Position numbers and translations under genes: made by a program. This document shows, piece by piece, positions 16,457 to 26,650 of a stretch of DNA of 50,497 nucleotides. The first letter of the stretch is position 1, and the number at the start of each line of letters is the position of its first letter. The notes beneath the pieces are model-generated. The model made no database searches and had not been told where the DNA came from. It was given only the letters and a program-made list of their open reading frames with translations. Where the stretch lies: assembly GCA_937951485.1 (NCBI GenBank), contig CALEDJ010000050.1, positions 1 to 50,497 of the forward strand, in the 5' to 3' direction. Source of the DNA: an uncultured bacterium. Lineage in GTDB: Bacteria > Hydrogenedentota > Hydrogenedentia > Hydrogenedentales > CAILVY01.

Positions 16457-16515
16457 TGCGTTACACCGCAGGAGCGGCGTAACGAGGGGAATAATGCGTT
16501 ACACCGCAGGAGCGG
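16457..16515. repeat. Two direct copies of a 21-bp hairpin repeat
   Basis: TGCGTTACACCGCAGGAGCG plus one further G occurs at 16457-16477 and 16495-16515, period 38. The first copy folds as an 11-bp stem CGTTACaCCGC/GCGGcGTAACG with loop AGGA; the second has lost its right arm. This is the form of a REP-type intergenic palindrome. Confidence 0.75.
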
Positions 16516-16660
16516 TTAAAGAGAAGAACGCTTTACCGAGGAAAGAGGTTTTTCTGCGCGGGTTGTTGCGCCGGTGCCGGGCGGCGTGTTTGGCATTTCG
16601 CCAAAGCAGACATATAATCCCCGGTATTCGAAATGTACCTGTTCGGAGAATCCCCAACCC

Positions 16661-17761
16661 ATGGCAATCAAGCATTTTCCCGTGGCATTCCGTCTTCTTG
16701 CGGCGCTGATGAGTGTTGCCGTATCGTCTGTCGCGGTCACATGGCCGCCGTTGCCGGATCATGACGGCGAAGCGGCGCTTCCCGCACAGGAATGGCCGCA
16801 GCGTCCGGGACCGCGCACGGTCACGGCGCATCTGCGCTATCCCGGCGGCGCGCTGGCGCAGGTCACTGCGGAGACCGGCCTGATGCTCGTGTTGCACAAC
16901 TGGGGCGGCACGGCATGGCGCGGCGCGCCGGACCCCGGGCAACTGGTTGCACGATACAACGTCATCGCCATCGGCGTGGATTACCTGCAAAGCGGCCCCC
17001 ATGACGCGGACAACGACCCGCCCTATGATTTCGGCTGTCTCCAGGCGGTGGACGCGCTGCGCGCGCTTTGGTGGATCTATGACGGACTGACGATGATGAA
17101 CAAGCCCTTCGACAGCGGGCGCATCTACGCGACAGGCGGGTCCGGCGGCGGCAATGTGGCTTTGATGGCCAACAAATTCGCGCCGCGCACCTTCGCCTGC
17201 GTCGTTGACCTCTGCGGCATGGCCAAACTCAGCGATGATATCGCTTTCGGGCTGCCCGGCGGCAGCCGTCTCGACGCCGGTTACCGGCGGGACGGCGACG
17301 CATCCCGCGCATTGCCCACCCATGCGCAGGAAATCCGTTTTGTGGGACACCCCGTTCATCTCGAAAAGATGCGCGCCCTCGGCAATACGGCACACGTGAT
17401 CACCGTACATGGCATCGAAGATGAGGCGTGCCCGGCGGCCGACAAGCGCGAAATGGTCGCAAACATGCAGACCGCCGGGCTGCGCGTTACGGCTTATTTC
17501 ATCAGACCGGACGATTTGGACGGCGAGGCGCTTAAGAGCATCGGACACGCCCTCGGCGACCGCACCCGCATCGTGTTTCGCTTTGCCGACCCCTGCCTTC
17601 TCCCCAATACGCCCGAAACCGCACACCGCGCCGCGCCCAGCGACTTTGAGCGCCGCGATGACGCCGTCGCCTATACGGTTTCAGGCGGCCGATATGTTGT
17701 TTCGTATCGGGCGGGATACCCCACGATCCGCTACGAAACGGACGAATCCACATTGCCTTGA
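16661..17761 (+). CDS. Secreted alpha/beta hydrolase-like protein
   Basis: This is a 366-residue protein. An N-terminal hydrophobic signal ends near SSVAVTWP. The hydrolase fold shows LMLVLHNWGG (oxyanion region), a nucleophile elbow ATGGSGGGN, DLCGMAKL, and a late acid/His pair in VHGIEDEACP and SIGHALGD. It resembles the DUF2920/peptidase S9-like exported hydrolases. The substrate is unknown, an ester or peptide being possible. GGAG lies 12 nt before the ATG. Confidence 0.72.
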   Translation: MAIKHFPVAFRLLAALMSVAVSSVAVTWPPLPDHDGEAALPAQEWPQRPGPRTVTAHLRYPGGALAQVTAETGLMLVLHNWGGTAWRGAPDPGQLVARYNVIAIGVDYLQSGPHDADNDPPYDFGCLQAVDALRALWWIYDGLTMMNKPFDSGRIYATGGSGGGNVALMANKFAPRTFACVVDLCGMAKLSDDIAFGLPGGSRLDAGYRRDGDASRALPTHAQEIRFVGHPVHLEKMRALGNTAHVITVHGIEDEACPAADKREMVANMQTAGLRVTAYFIRPDDLDGEALKSIGHALGDRTRIVFRFADPCLLPNTPETAHRAAPSDFERRDDAVAYTVSGGRYVVSYRAGYPTIRYETDESTLP

Positions 17762-17902
17762 CCGTCCTTTCACAGCAATGCCGCCCAATATCATTCGGGT
17801 TGAAGCGCATTGTGGATGGACTTTGCGGCACAGCGGGATAAGCCCGTTGTATACCATGACTTGCGCTGGACTGACAGGTGTATTGCGGGGGGCCGAGCGT
17901 AC

Positions 17903-17931
17903 TTGACATGGGTGTTGGAATATGATACCAT
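17903..17931 (+). promoter_or_regulatory. Promoter of groEL
   Basis: TTGACA (17903-17908), a 17-bp spacer and TACCAT (17926-17931). The CIRCE element begins 10 bp downstream, the usual geometry for HrcA repression. The -10 match is weak. Confidence 0.55.
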
Positions 17932-17940
17932 TTCCGCTTG

Positions 17941-17967
17941 TTAGCACTCGATCTCATGGAGTGCTGA
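17941..17967 (+). promoter_or_regulatory. CIRCE heat-shock operator (HrcA site)
   Basis: TTAGCACTC-N9-GAGTGCTGA matches the CIRCE consensus TTAGCACTC-N9-GAGTGCTAA at 17 of 18 arm positions. It predicts that groEL here is repressed by HrcA and induced by heat. hrcA is not in the window. Confidence 0.93.
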
Positions 17968-18053
17968 TAGCGCCCGCCCCATTCAGTGTCGGGCGCAGGC
18001 ATGTTGCCGCAATCCACACAACGATAAACTGAAACAGTGAAGAGGAGAAATAG

Positions 18054-19670
<1,617 letters not shown>

Positions 19671-19689
19671 TCGCACCCATTGAAACACC

Positions 19690-19728
19690 AGCCGATCCGC
19701 ATGCGTCCGGTGGAAATGCGGGTCGGCT
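19690..19728 (+). terminator. Intrinsic terminator after groEL
   Basis: A 13-bp stem (AGCCGATCCGCAT / ATGCGGGTCGGCT, one U-G wobble) is followed by a modest T stretch, 19 nt after the groEL stop. Confidence 0.7.
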
Positions 19729-19858
19729 TTGCGTTTCTGCGGCGCTGATTATGGCATGCCGCTTCAAAGCCCGGTGTCGCCTGTCCATCGGTCTGGAAAC
19801 ACCGCCCCGGGCGCGCGGCCGCGCACCGCGCAATGTTCCGGGGTGCGTTCAGCCCCGT

Positions 19859-20758
19859 TTACCCGTCGCCGCGCGCGATGACGCCTTCCGTTTCGCGGTC
19901 CAGTTCATCATGCGAGAGGATTCGGGCGCGCCGGATGCGGTCCAGCCGTTTCTGGAACTGCCCCGCGCCATAGGCGGCAAAGGCGTCCGCCGTAATGCCG
20001 AAGGGCACAGGGTCGTAGTGCGCGAAGATGTCCGTGATGACGCCGAGGCCGGGATCAAACAGTTCGTTCATGGTGGATTCAACAATGTCCCAGAGGTCGG
20101 GGTTCTCGGCCATCAGGCGGGAGATGAGATAGACGCCATAGGCGATATGCCGGGATTCATCGAGGCGCAGATTGCCGATGCCCTGGCGGATGCCTGGAAG
20201 GATGCCGCGTTTCTCGATGATCGTGAAATAACCGTGATAGCCCGTTTCGGCGAGCATGCCTTCGACAACCATGTTATACACGGTCGAAGCGCGCACCTGG
20301 GCAGCCGGCGAGGGGTCCGCGTTCAGGGCGTTCAGCGACTGCGGCAAGGCCTCATACACGATCTTGCGAAACCCGTCGGACTGGTAATGCGCGAGCGCGG
20401 CCGGCGCGTCACAGACCTCTTCCAGAATCCGGCTGAAAAAGTCCACATGTTTCGCCTCTTCCCAAAGGAAGGTGCTGAGAAAGATTTCCTCTTCAATGCG
20501 GCCCTCACGGGCGATGACTTGCACCAACGGCAGCAGGTCAAGCGCTACCGCCTCCTCCCCCGCGATGAACAGCGCAGTGAGCCGCAGCAGGATGTCGCGC
20601 TCGTCGTTGTCGAGTCGTTTCCAGTCGCTTTTATCCCGGCTGAAATCAATGTCGCTGGGATTCCAGACGCCATATTTCTTCGCGCGCTCGAACAACAGCA
20701 TCGGTGGAGTGTTCCGTCGTAGCCTGCGCGTGGTGGTCTTGATGTTGTCATGGGCCAT
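19859..20758 (-). CDS. R2-like ligand-binding oxidase (R2lox)
   Basis: This is a 299-residue ferritin-fold protein of the ribonucleotide reductase R2 superfamily. The metal ligands are all present: E68 in GEEAV, E101 and H104 in WEEAKH, E166 in NMVVEGML, E201 and H204 in DESRH. Val71 and Tyr161 are where R2lox proteins form their Val-Tyr crosslink. Together with the ETGYH segment these point to R2lox, which binds a Mn/Fe site and a fatty-acid ligand, rather than a true reductase subunit. No nrdA-like gene is nearby, consistent with this. The ATG at 20758 has GGAG 10 nt upstream. Confidence 0.85.
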   Translation of the reverse strand: MAHDNIKTTTRRLRRNTPPMLLFERAKKYGVWNPSDIDFSRDKSDWKRLDNDERDILLRLTALFIAGEEAVALDLLPLVQVIAREGRIEEEIFLSTFLWEEAKHVDFFSRILEEVCDAPAALAHYQSDGFRKIVYEALPQSLNALNADPSPAAQVRASTVYNMVVEGMLAETGYHGYFTIIEKRGILPGIRQGIGNLRLDESRHIAYGVYLISRLMAENPDLWDIVESTMNELFDPGLGVITDIFAHYDPVPFGITADAFAAYGAGQFQKRLDRIRRARILSHDELDRETEGVIARGDG

Positions 20759-20823
20759 TTTCTGAGTGCTCCAGATTTCGGCAGGGTATGCAGCACCCCC
20801 TTCCCTGTCCGTATTCGCGCATC

Positions 20824-20832
20824 AGTATAGCA
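20824..20832 (-). promoter_or_regulatory. Extended -10 promoter for the R2lox gene
   Basis: On the minus strand the sequence reads TGCTATACT, an extended -10 (TG-n-TATACT), with transcription expected near 20817 and a leader of about 60 nt. No convincing -35 is seen, as is acceptable for extended -10 promoters. Confidence 0.45.
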
Positions 20833-20914
20833 TATATTCCCCAATCGCTGGATAAGAGGCGAATTTGTGACGTGGCAGGGGCGTCGTGTCCCTCAAAACT
20901 CCTCTGTTTTGAAG

Positions 20915-21029
20915 TGCGCAAGCCCTGCCGGCGTTTTCTCTCTCATAGCACCGCGCCCTGCAGGTTGACAGACAACACGCAGGGTTTGCGTGAACAAGAA
21001 GGCAAAAGCGGAAGCATGGCTTGCGCACT
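20915..21029. other. Gene-free region with a long-range inverted repeat
   Basis: The 454-bp gap between the R2lox and oxidoreductase starts contains AGTGCGCAAGCC near 20915 and its perfect complement GGCTTGCGCACT about 90 bp downstream, enclosing a CCCTGC/GCAGGG dyad. It could fold as a roughly 115-nt structure. I see no protein gene here; a non-coding RNA or a dead palindromic element are possible. Confidence 0.4.
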
Positions 21030-21128
21030 CCACAGGGGGGGGACTTGCGAACACACTCATGGCGCGGTCGGGAGTCCGGGCACAACAAATCTTTCTTGCC
21101 ATCACAGCAGGAGCGGGGCGGTGCGTCC

Positions 21129-21158
21129 GTGACAAGGGAGTGCCTGGAGGTATACAAT
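21129..21158 (+). promoter_or_regulatory. Promoter for the oxidoreductase operon
   Basis: GTGACA (21129-21134), a 16-bp spacer and TATACA (21151-21156), which continues AAT so TACAAT at 18 bp is an alternative. The leader would be about 50 nt and ends with an AGAGGAA ribosome site before the ATG at 21213. Confidence 0.5.
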
Positions 21159-21212
21159 CTGTCCCCGTTGCGGAAGGGACCTGCAGGCAGACCACAGTGA
21201 AGAGGAACAGTT

Positions 21213-22511
21213 ATGAAAAGGAAAATTTCACGCCGGCGTTTTCTGTCCAGTGCGGTGGCGGCGGTGGCCGCGCCGTATGTCGTGCCCGGATCGGCGCTCG
21301 GCCTGAACGGCGCAACCGCGCCGTCGGAGCGAATCACGGCGGCAGGCATCGGCATCCGCGGCCGCGGCATGCACGACCTGCGCTGGATGATTCAGCACAA
21401 GGACGTGCAGGTGCTCGCCATCTGCGATGTGACGAAAAAGCAGCGCGAATCGGTGAAGGCATTTGTGGACGACCACTACGGCAACAACGATTGCGCGATG
21501 TACCGGGATATCCGGGAGTTTCTGGCCGAGCGCGCCGATATTGACGCCGTGCTGATCGCCACGGGCGACCGCTGGCACGCCCCGGCGTCCATCATGGCCA
21601 TGCGCGCCGGCAAGGATGTGTTCACAGAGAAACCGTCGTGCATGACGATCGCGGAAGGGCGCGCGGTGCTTGAGACGGCGCGGCGCTACGGGCGCGTGTA
21701 CCAGACCGGCACGCAGCGGCTGAGCGAAGCGAACCATGTGTTCTGCATCGAAATGGCGCGAACCGGCCGCCTGGGCAAAGTGCATACCGCCTATGCGCAC
21801 ATCGCGCCGTGGGACACTGCGAAAATGGGGCACAAATGGCTGCCCGCGCAGAAGGAACCGCCCAAGGAGGAGATTGACTGGGACATCTGGCTGGGGCCGT
21901 GTCCGTGGCGGCCGTTCAACCGCAGGTACGTGGAAGGCGGCTGGCGCGGCGACTACGACTTCCACACCAGTTGCATCGGCGAGTGGGGCGCGCACACCTT
22001 TGCGCAGGCGCAGGCCGGCCTCGAAGTGGACGGCATGCCGCCGGTCAAGTATGAGTATGTGGACAACGATTCGGGCGACGGCATGGTCTGTCATTTCGCC
22101 AACGGCCAGAAAATGATCCTCTCGCGCGGAGACAAGTACTGGTATGGTTCGTGCGGCGAACGCTTCGATGGCGACTTGGGCTGGGTGGCGGCGGCGGACG
22201 GCTATTCCATGCCCGACGCCTCCTCGCCGGAACTGCTGGCCGACTATAAAAAGGTGATCGGCGAATATGTCGCGCGCACCGGGCGCACCATTGACCACAT
22301 GCGCAATTTCCTGGATTGCGTCAAGTCGCGCGAGCAACCCGTGGCCAATGCCGAGGTGATGCACTACTCGATGCTGACGGTGCATGCGGCCAACATCTGC
22401 ATGTGGCTGGAACGCGATATGACCTTCGACCCGGCGACCGAGATGTTTGTGAACGACGACGAAGCCAACCGGCTGCGCTCCCGCGCGCAGCGGGAACCTT
22501 GGGTCTTATAA
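21213..22511 (+). CDS. Tat-exported Gfo/Idh/MocA-family oxidoreductase
   Basis: This is a 432-residue protein. The N-terminal SRRRFLSS followed by AVAAVAAPYV is a twin-arginine signal, so it folds with its NAD(P) cofactor before export. The Rossmann domain shows VLAICDV and the family's EKP motif in FTEKPSCMT. The later HIAPWDTAKMGHKWLP and EWGAHTFAQAQ belong to the substrate domain. Exported members of this group oxidise sugars, some at C3 of glycosides. The next gene carries a 3-keto-disaccharide hydrolase type domain (DUF1080), which supports such a role. TatA is encoded at 39746. Confidence 0.88.
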   Translation: MKRKISRRRFLSSAVAAVAAPYVVPGSALGLNGATAPSERITAAGIGIRGRGMHDLRWMIQHKDVQVLAICDVTKKQRESVKAFVDDHYGNNDCAMYRDIREFLAERADIDAVLIATGDRWHAPASIMAMRAGKDVFTEKPSCMTIAEGRAVLETARRYGRVYQTGTQRLSEANHVFCIEMARTGRLGKVHTAYAHIAPWDTAKMGHKWLPAQKEPPKEEIDWDIWLGPCPWRPFNRRYVEGGWRGDYDFHTSCIGEWGAHTFAQAQAGLEVDGMPPVKYEYVDNDSGDGMVCHFANGQKMILSRGDKYWYGSCGERFDGDLGWVAAADGYSMPDASSPELLADYKKVIGEYVARTGRTIDHMRNFLDCVKSREQPVANAEVMHYSMLTVHAANICMWLERDMTFDPATEMFVNDDEANRLRSRAQREPWVL

Positions 22512-22540
22512 CGCCCTTTGTGGAAGGAGTGCCTGAAATC

Positions 22541-25228
22541 ATGCGAAAGGCCGTTCTTTTTATTCTGCTGGCGGGTGTGCTTGCCGTGTCCGCCCCGGCG
22601 CAGGAAGACAATCCCCTCGCCGTGCTGCAATCCGATGCCTCTCTCGAAGAAAAGATGAACGCCTGCCGTGCCCTGTCGCTTTCCGGCGACGCCTCGGCCG
22701 TGCCCGCGCTGGCGGCGCTGCTCGACAACCCGGAACTGGCGCACATGGCGCGGTACGCGCTGGAGCCGATGCCATGCCCCGAAGCGGACGCGGCGCTCCG
22801 TGCCGCCCTGATGAAGACCAGCGGCAATCTCAAAATCGGCGTCATCAGTTCCATCGGCGTGCGGCGCGATGCGCAGGCCGTACCCGCGTTGGCGGCGTTG
22901 CTCTCCGACGCTGACGCCGAGATCGTCCGGGCCGCCGCGTTGGCGCTCGGCGCGATTGCCACTCCCGAAGCCGCCAAGGCGCTGGCGGATGCGATTGCCG
23001 CGGGCGACGCACCCGCTGTGCGGTTCCAAAACCTTTCCGACGGCCTGCTGGCCTGTGCGGAACATCAGGCCGCGTCCGGACGGCGAGACGAGGCGTGCGC
23101 CACCTATGACGGATTGCTGGCGCGCGCGGACGCGCCCCGGCATGTCCGCGCCGCCGCGTTGCGCGGCGCCATCCTGATGCGCGACGGCGATCAGGATATG
23201 TCGCTGTTGACCAACGCGATGCGCGGGGAAGACCCGGATGATTTCCGCACGGCGCTGCGCGCGGCGCGGGAACTGGAGGCGAGGGATCAGACCGCCGAGG
23301 CGCTGGCGGCAATCCTGCCGACACTGCCCGATGACCGCAAAGTGCCGGTGATGGGGATACTGGGCATACTGGGCGGCGAGGCGGCGGGAAAAGCGGCGCT
23401 GGCCGAAGCCCGACAGGGCTTGATTGAAGTGCGCACGGCCGCATTGGCCGCCCTCGCGCAAATGGGGCACCGGCCCGGACTTGAACTCATGATGGAATTG
23501 TCCTGGACCGAAGACGGCGACCTCGCAAAGTCCGCGCGGAACGCGCTGAGTTACTTCCCAGGCGAGGAGGGCGATGCCGCCGTGCTGGCGCTGTTGCGTC
23601 ATGCGCAGCCCCTGGCGCGGCTTGCCGCCGTCGAAATGATCGGCCAGGGCGCCTTGGAAAAACCGGCAAATGTTCTGATGCCTGTCGCCAAAAACGACAA
23701 AGACAAAGACGTACGAATGGCCGCGCTGCGCGCATTGCAGGAAAGTGCGGGGCTGGATGAATTGCCGGCGCTGCTGGAGGTGCTCAAGCGCGGCCGCACC
23801 GACGCCGAAAAACAGGCCGCCGAGCGCGCGCTCGGCGCGCTGGTCCAACGGCAGAAACGCATGCCCGTCAGCGATATCGTCATCCAAAAGGCGGTCTATG
23901 GCGACCTGCCGGACGGCAAATCCGAGGACGTCAAGGCAAACGTGGAGCGGTTGCTGGCGTCGGGCGCGCGCGAAGTGGCGGCGTCCAACGAAAACTTTGG
24001 CGATCCGGCCCCCAACGTGGTCAAGAGACTGCTCATCGAGTACACCGGCAACGGCGAGAAATTCAGCAAGATGGTGCAGGAGGGCGAGACGTTGAAACTG
24101 GCGGTCGTCGAGACGCCGCAGGTTATCGTGGACGCCTTTCTCCAGGCGCTAAACAAAGCGCCGAAGGAGACCAGACCTGCCTTGCTGGAACTTCTGGGCA
24201 GCACCGGCAGCCATCGCGCGCTGGAAGCGGTCCGAAAGGTCGCATCCAAGGGCGATGGGGAGATCAAGGAAGCGGCATTGCGCACGCTTTGTGACTGGCC
24301 GACCCTTGACGCGTTGCCCGTCGTGATGGACCTGGTCCGAGACGCCGACGACCCGACGCTGCGCGTGCTGGCGCAGCGCGGCGCGTTGCGGCTGCTGGAG
24401 CAGGGCAATCTTGAAAGCGCGGAATTCCTGGGATATTACGCCGAATTGCTGGCCCGCGCCGACGACCCGGGCGGGAAAAAAGCCGTCTTCGCCGGGCTGG
24501 CCAAAGTGCAGCATCCCGATGCGTTCGACATGGTCCTCCGGCATTTCGCCGACGAATCGGTCAAGGCCGAGGCGTTACAGGCGGCCGTCGCCATTGCCAG
24601 AAACCTCGGCAAGGCCGCCCGGGAAGACCAGGGGCTGTTCAACGGACAGGACCTGAGCGGCTGGACCGGTAACGCGCCCTACTGGCGGGTCGAAGACGGC
24701 GCCATCGTCGGCCACAGCGACACGCCCATCCCGCGCAACGAGTTCATCTGGTCCGACACGGAAATCCGTGATTTTTACCTCGTGGTCTCCGTCAAACTGG
24801 AACCCAACACGGCCAACGCCGGCATACAGTTCCGTTCGAAAAAAGTGGATGACTACGGCCAGGCACTCGGCTACCAGGCCGATGTCGGCCAGGACGTCTG
24901 GGGGCGGCTCTATCACGAGCACGGTCGCGGCAAACTGGACTGGACCGACGCCGCCGAACAGGCGGTCAAGCCCGGAGAGTGGAACCGTTACGAAATCCTC
25001 GCCGTCGGCCCCGCCATCTGGACCGCCATCAACGGCAAACTGGGCGTGGCCTGTCTGGATATCGCTCAGGAAGGCGAACGATCCGGGTGGATTGCGTTGC
25101 AGGTCCATAGCGGCCCGCCGCAGACGGTCCGTTACCGCATCGTAAAACTTGTACACGATCCCAAAGTCGAATTGGAGGGCATCGGCGCGGAGGAATTGGT
25201 CAACGCCCTGCGCATCCCGGAGCGATGA
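22541..25228 (+). CDS. Secreted HEAT-repeat protein with C-terminal DUF1080 (3-keto-disaccharide hydrolase) domain
   Basis: This is an 895-residue protein. It has a signal peptide (MRKAVLFILLAGVLAVSAPA). About 650 residues of HEAT/PBS-like helical repeats follow, with recurring AVPALAALL and AAALALGAI units. The last 200 residues are a DUF1080 jelly-roll: LFNGQDLSGW, WRVEDGAIVGHS, then GIQFRSKKV and WNRYEILAVGP. DUF1080 domains include hydrolases that split 3-keto-glycosides. The HEAT part may bind partners or substrate. A GGAAGGAG ribosome site precedes the ATG, 29 nt after the oxidoreductase stop, so the two are co-transcribed. I inferred the enzyme role from family and context. Confidence 0.85.
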   Translation: MRKAVLFILLAGVLAVSAPAQEDNPLAVLQSDASLEEKMNACRALSLSGDASAVPALAALLDNPELAHMARYALEPMPCPEADAALRAALMKTSGNLKIGVISSIGVRRDAQAVPALAALLSDADAEIVRAAALALGAIATPEAAKALADAIAAGDAPAVRFQNLSDGLLACAEHQAASGRRDEACATYDGLLARADAPRHVRAAALRGAILMRDGDQDMSLLTNAMRGEDPDDFRTALRAARELEARDQTAEALAAILPTLPDDRKVPVMGILGILGGEAAGKAALAEARQGLIEVRTAALAALAQMGHRPGLELMMELSWTEDGDLAKSARNALSYFPGEEGDAAVLALLRHAQPLARLAAVEMIGQGALEKPANVLMPVAKNDKDKDVRMAALRALQESAGLDELPALLEVLKRGRTDAEKQAAERALGALVQRQKRMPVSDIVIQKAVYGDLPDGKSEDVKANVERLLASGAREVAASNENFGDPAPNVVKRLLIEYTGNGEKFSKMVQEGETLKLAVVETPQVIVDAFLQALNKAPKETRPALLELLGSTGSHRALEAVRKVASKGDGEIKEAALRTLCDWPTLDALPVVMDLVRDADDPTLRVLAQRGALRLLEQGNLESAEFLGYYAELLARADDPGGKKAVFAGLAKVQHPDAFDMVLRHFADESVKAEALQAAVAIARNLGKAAREDQGLFNGQDLSGWTGNAPYWRVEDGAIVGHSDTPIPRNEFIWSDTEIRDFYLVVSVKLEPNTANAGIQFRSKKVDDYGQALGYQADVGQDVWGRLYHEHGRGKLDWTDAAEQAVKPGEWNRYEILAVGPAIWTAINGKLGVACLDIAQEGERSGWIALQVHSGPPQTVRYRIVKLVHDPKVELEGIGAEELVNALRIPER

Positions 25229-25253
25229 CGGACGGAATGGACGGAATGGACAA
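25229..25253. repeat. Short 9-bp tandem tract
   Basis: Nearly three copies of GGACGGAAT / GGACAATCT lie directly after the DUF1080 stop, with exact 9-bp spacing. It is a small member of the dispersed family. Confidence 0.7.
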
Positions 25254-25316
25254 TCTATCGCGAAGAAAAACACACTGAAACGTGGGAAACGTTGAAAAAG
25301 GAAAGGAATATATCGC

Positions 25317-26525
25317 ATGTATGACCATTTGACCAGATATCGAAAGGCAAAGACGGCGCGTTGTTCTTCATGGGATGTGACCGGGCGCAATCGCGACGCA
25401 TGGATGATCAAGCCCGGCGAAATGCGCGTGCTGGCGGACCTGCGCGGGCCGGGCTGCATCACCCACATCTGGATGACCCAACCCTGCCATTACCGCAGCG
25501 TGCTTCTCCGCATGACATGGGACAACGCAAAGCATCCGAGTGTGCTCGTGCCCCTTGGCGACTTCTTCGGTCTCGGTCACACGATTGTGAACAGTTACCA
25601 GAGCGCGCTGTTTTCCGCATCCACCCATCACAACAACAAGATGGAGCAGGGCTGCGCGCTGAATTGCTATGTGCGGATGCCGTTCCGCGAGCGTGCGCTG
25701 ATTGAACTGATCAACGAATCGGGCGAGGACCACGGCCAGTATTTCTACATTGACTACGAAACCTACGACGCGCCGCAACCCGGCGATGACCTCTATTTTC
25801 ACGCGGAATTCCGCCGCCAGAACCCCTTCGGCGGCTGGGCGCACGAGATTCTGGTCAATGCGCCGGAGGCGGACGCCGTCAACAAAGAGCGGGTCGCCTG
25901 GAACAACAACTATGTCATTCTGGGGACGAAGGGACGCGGCCACTATATAGGCTGCAATCTGAGTGTCACGAATTTCCAGGGAACGTGGTGGGGCGAAGGC
26001 GACGACATGATCTGGGTGGACGGCTACAAGTGGCCGCCCGACCTGCACGGCACCGGCAGCGAGGACTACCTCAACCAGGCATGGGGCATGCAGCGCAACG
26101 CGTTCATGCGCAACGGGTCTTCCATTTTCGAGGGCGACACCGGCGGCTATCAGACCAGTTATGTTTTTCACCTGGAAAATCCGGTGCGCTTTGAAAAGGA
26201 AATCAAGGTGACCATCGAGCACGGCCATGCCAACCACCTCTGCAACGAAATGAGCAGCACCGCCTATTGGTACGCCGCCGAGCCGACCGCCGCGATCGCG
26301 CCGCCGCCCGCCGCCAAGCGCGCGCCCGTTATGAAAGATGAAAGAGGCCGATGGAAATACGATCCGGCCAACCAGATCACCACGCAACACGTTAAAGTGA
26401 CGCCGGAAATGAAACGATTGAAGGCGATGTGGAAGAAACTGCGTGTGGACCCCTATCAGGTTTTGGCAAAGGAACGCCAACGCGAAAAAGACGCCGCGAG
26501 CAAGCCGCGCAAACGAAAGAAATAA
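25317..26525 (+). CDS. DUF2961 / GH172-family glycoside hydrolase
   Basis: This is a 402-residue protein of the double jelly-roll family now called GH172, whose known members act on furanosides such as difructose dianhydride and D-arabinofuranosides. Family signatures: RGPGCITHIWMT near residue 45, VPLGDFFGLGH, MPFRERALIELINE, and DLHGTGSEDYLNQAWG with a candidate catalytic Glu. No signal peptide is visible, so it is probably cytoplasmic. The tail is long, lysine-rich and probably disordered. It follows the DUF1080 gene by 88 nt and likely acts on the sugars that system releases. Confidence 0.82.
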   Translation: MYDHLTRYRKAKTARCSSWDVTGRNRDAWMIKPGEMRVLADLRGPGCITHIWMTQPCHYRSVLLRMTWDNAKHPSVLVPLGDFFGLGHTIVNSYQSALFSASTHHNNKMEQGCALNCYVRMPFRERALIELINESGEDHGQYFYIDYETYDAPQPGDDLYFHAEFRRQNPFGGWAHEILVNAPEADAVNKERVAWNNNYVILGTKGRGHYIGCNLSVTNFQGTWWGEGDDMIWVDGYKWPPDLHGTGSEDYLNQAWGMQRNAFMRNGSSIFEGDTGGYQTSYVFHLENPVRFEKEIKVTIEHGHANHLCNEMSSTAYWYAAEPTAAIAPPPAAKRAPVMKDERGRWKYDPANQITTQHVKVTPEMKRLKAMWKKLRVDPYQVLAKERQREKDAASKPRKRKK

Positions 26526-26542
26526 CACAAACACCGGCATTT

Positions 26543-26624
26543 GCGAAATGGGCTGTTTCCGCGCTTATGATCGCGAAATATCCGGGATTTTTGATGGGGC
26601 CGAGGTCCGGAACGCCCATTTCGC
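26543..26624. other. Intergenic stem-loop, 11-bp inverted repeat
   Basis: GCGAAATGGGC (26543-26553) and GCCCATTTCGC (26614-26624) are perfect complements 60 bp apart, with partial pairing continuing inward (GTT-CCG). It occupies the gap between the GH172 and GDPD genes and could be a processing or attenuation structure. No poly-T follows. Confidence 0.5.
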
Positions 26625-26650
26625 TGATGCCTTGAACAGATCGTGGAGCC

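Noticed and set aside
19859-20758. Ribonucleotide reductase beta subunit
   Set aside because: The sequence has the R2lox Val/Tyr crosslink positions and ETGYH segment and there is no reductase large subunit nearby.
20788-21132. 114-codon frame in the R2lox/oxidoreductase gap
   Set aside because: Its cysteine/histidine/serine-rich composition is that of random frame; the region holds promoters and a palindrome instead.
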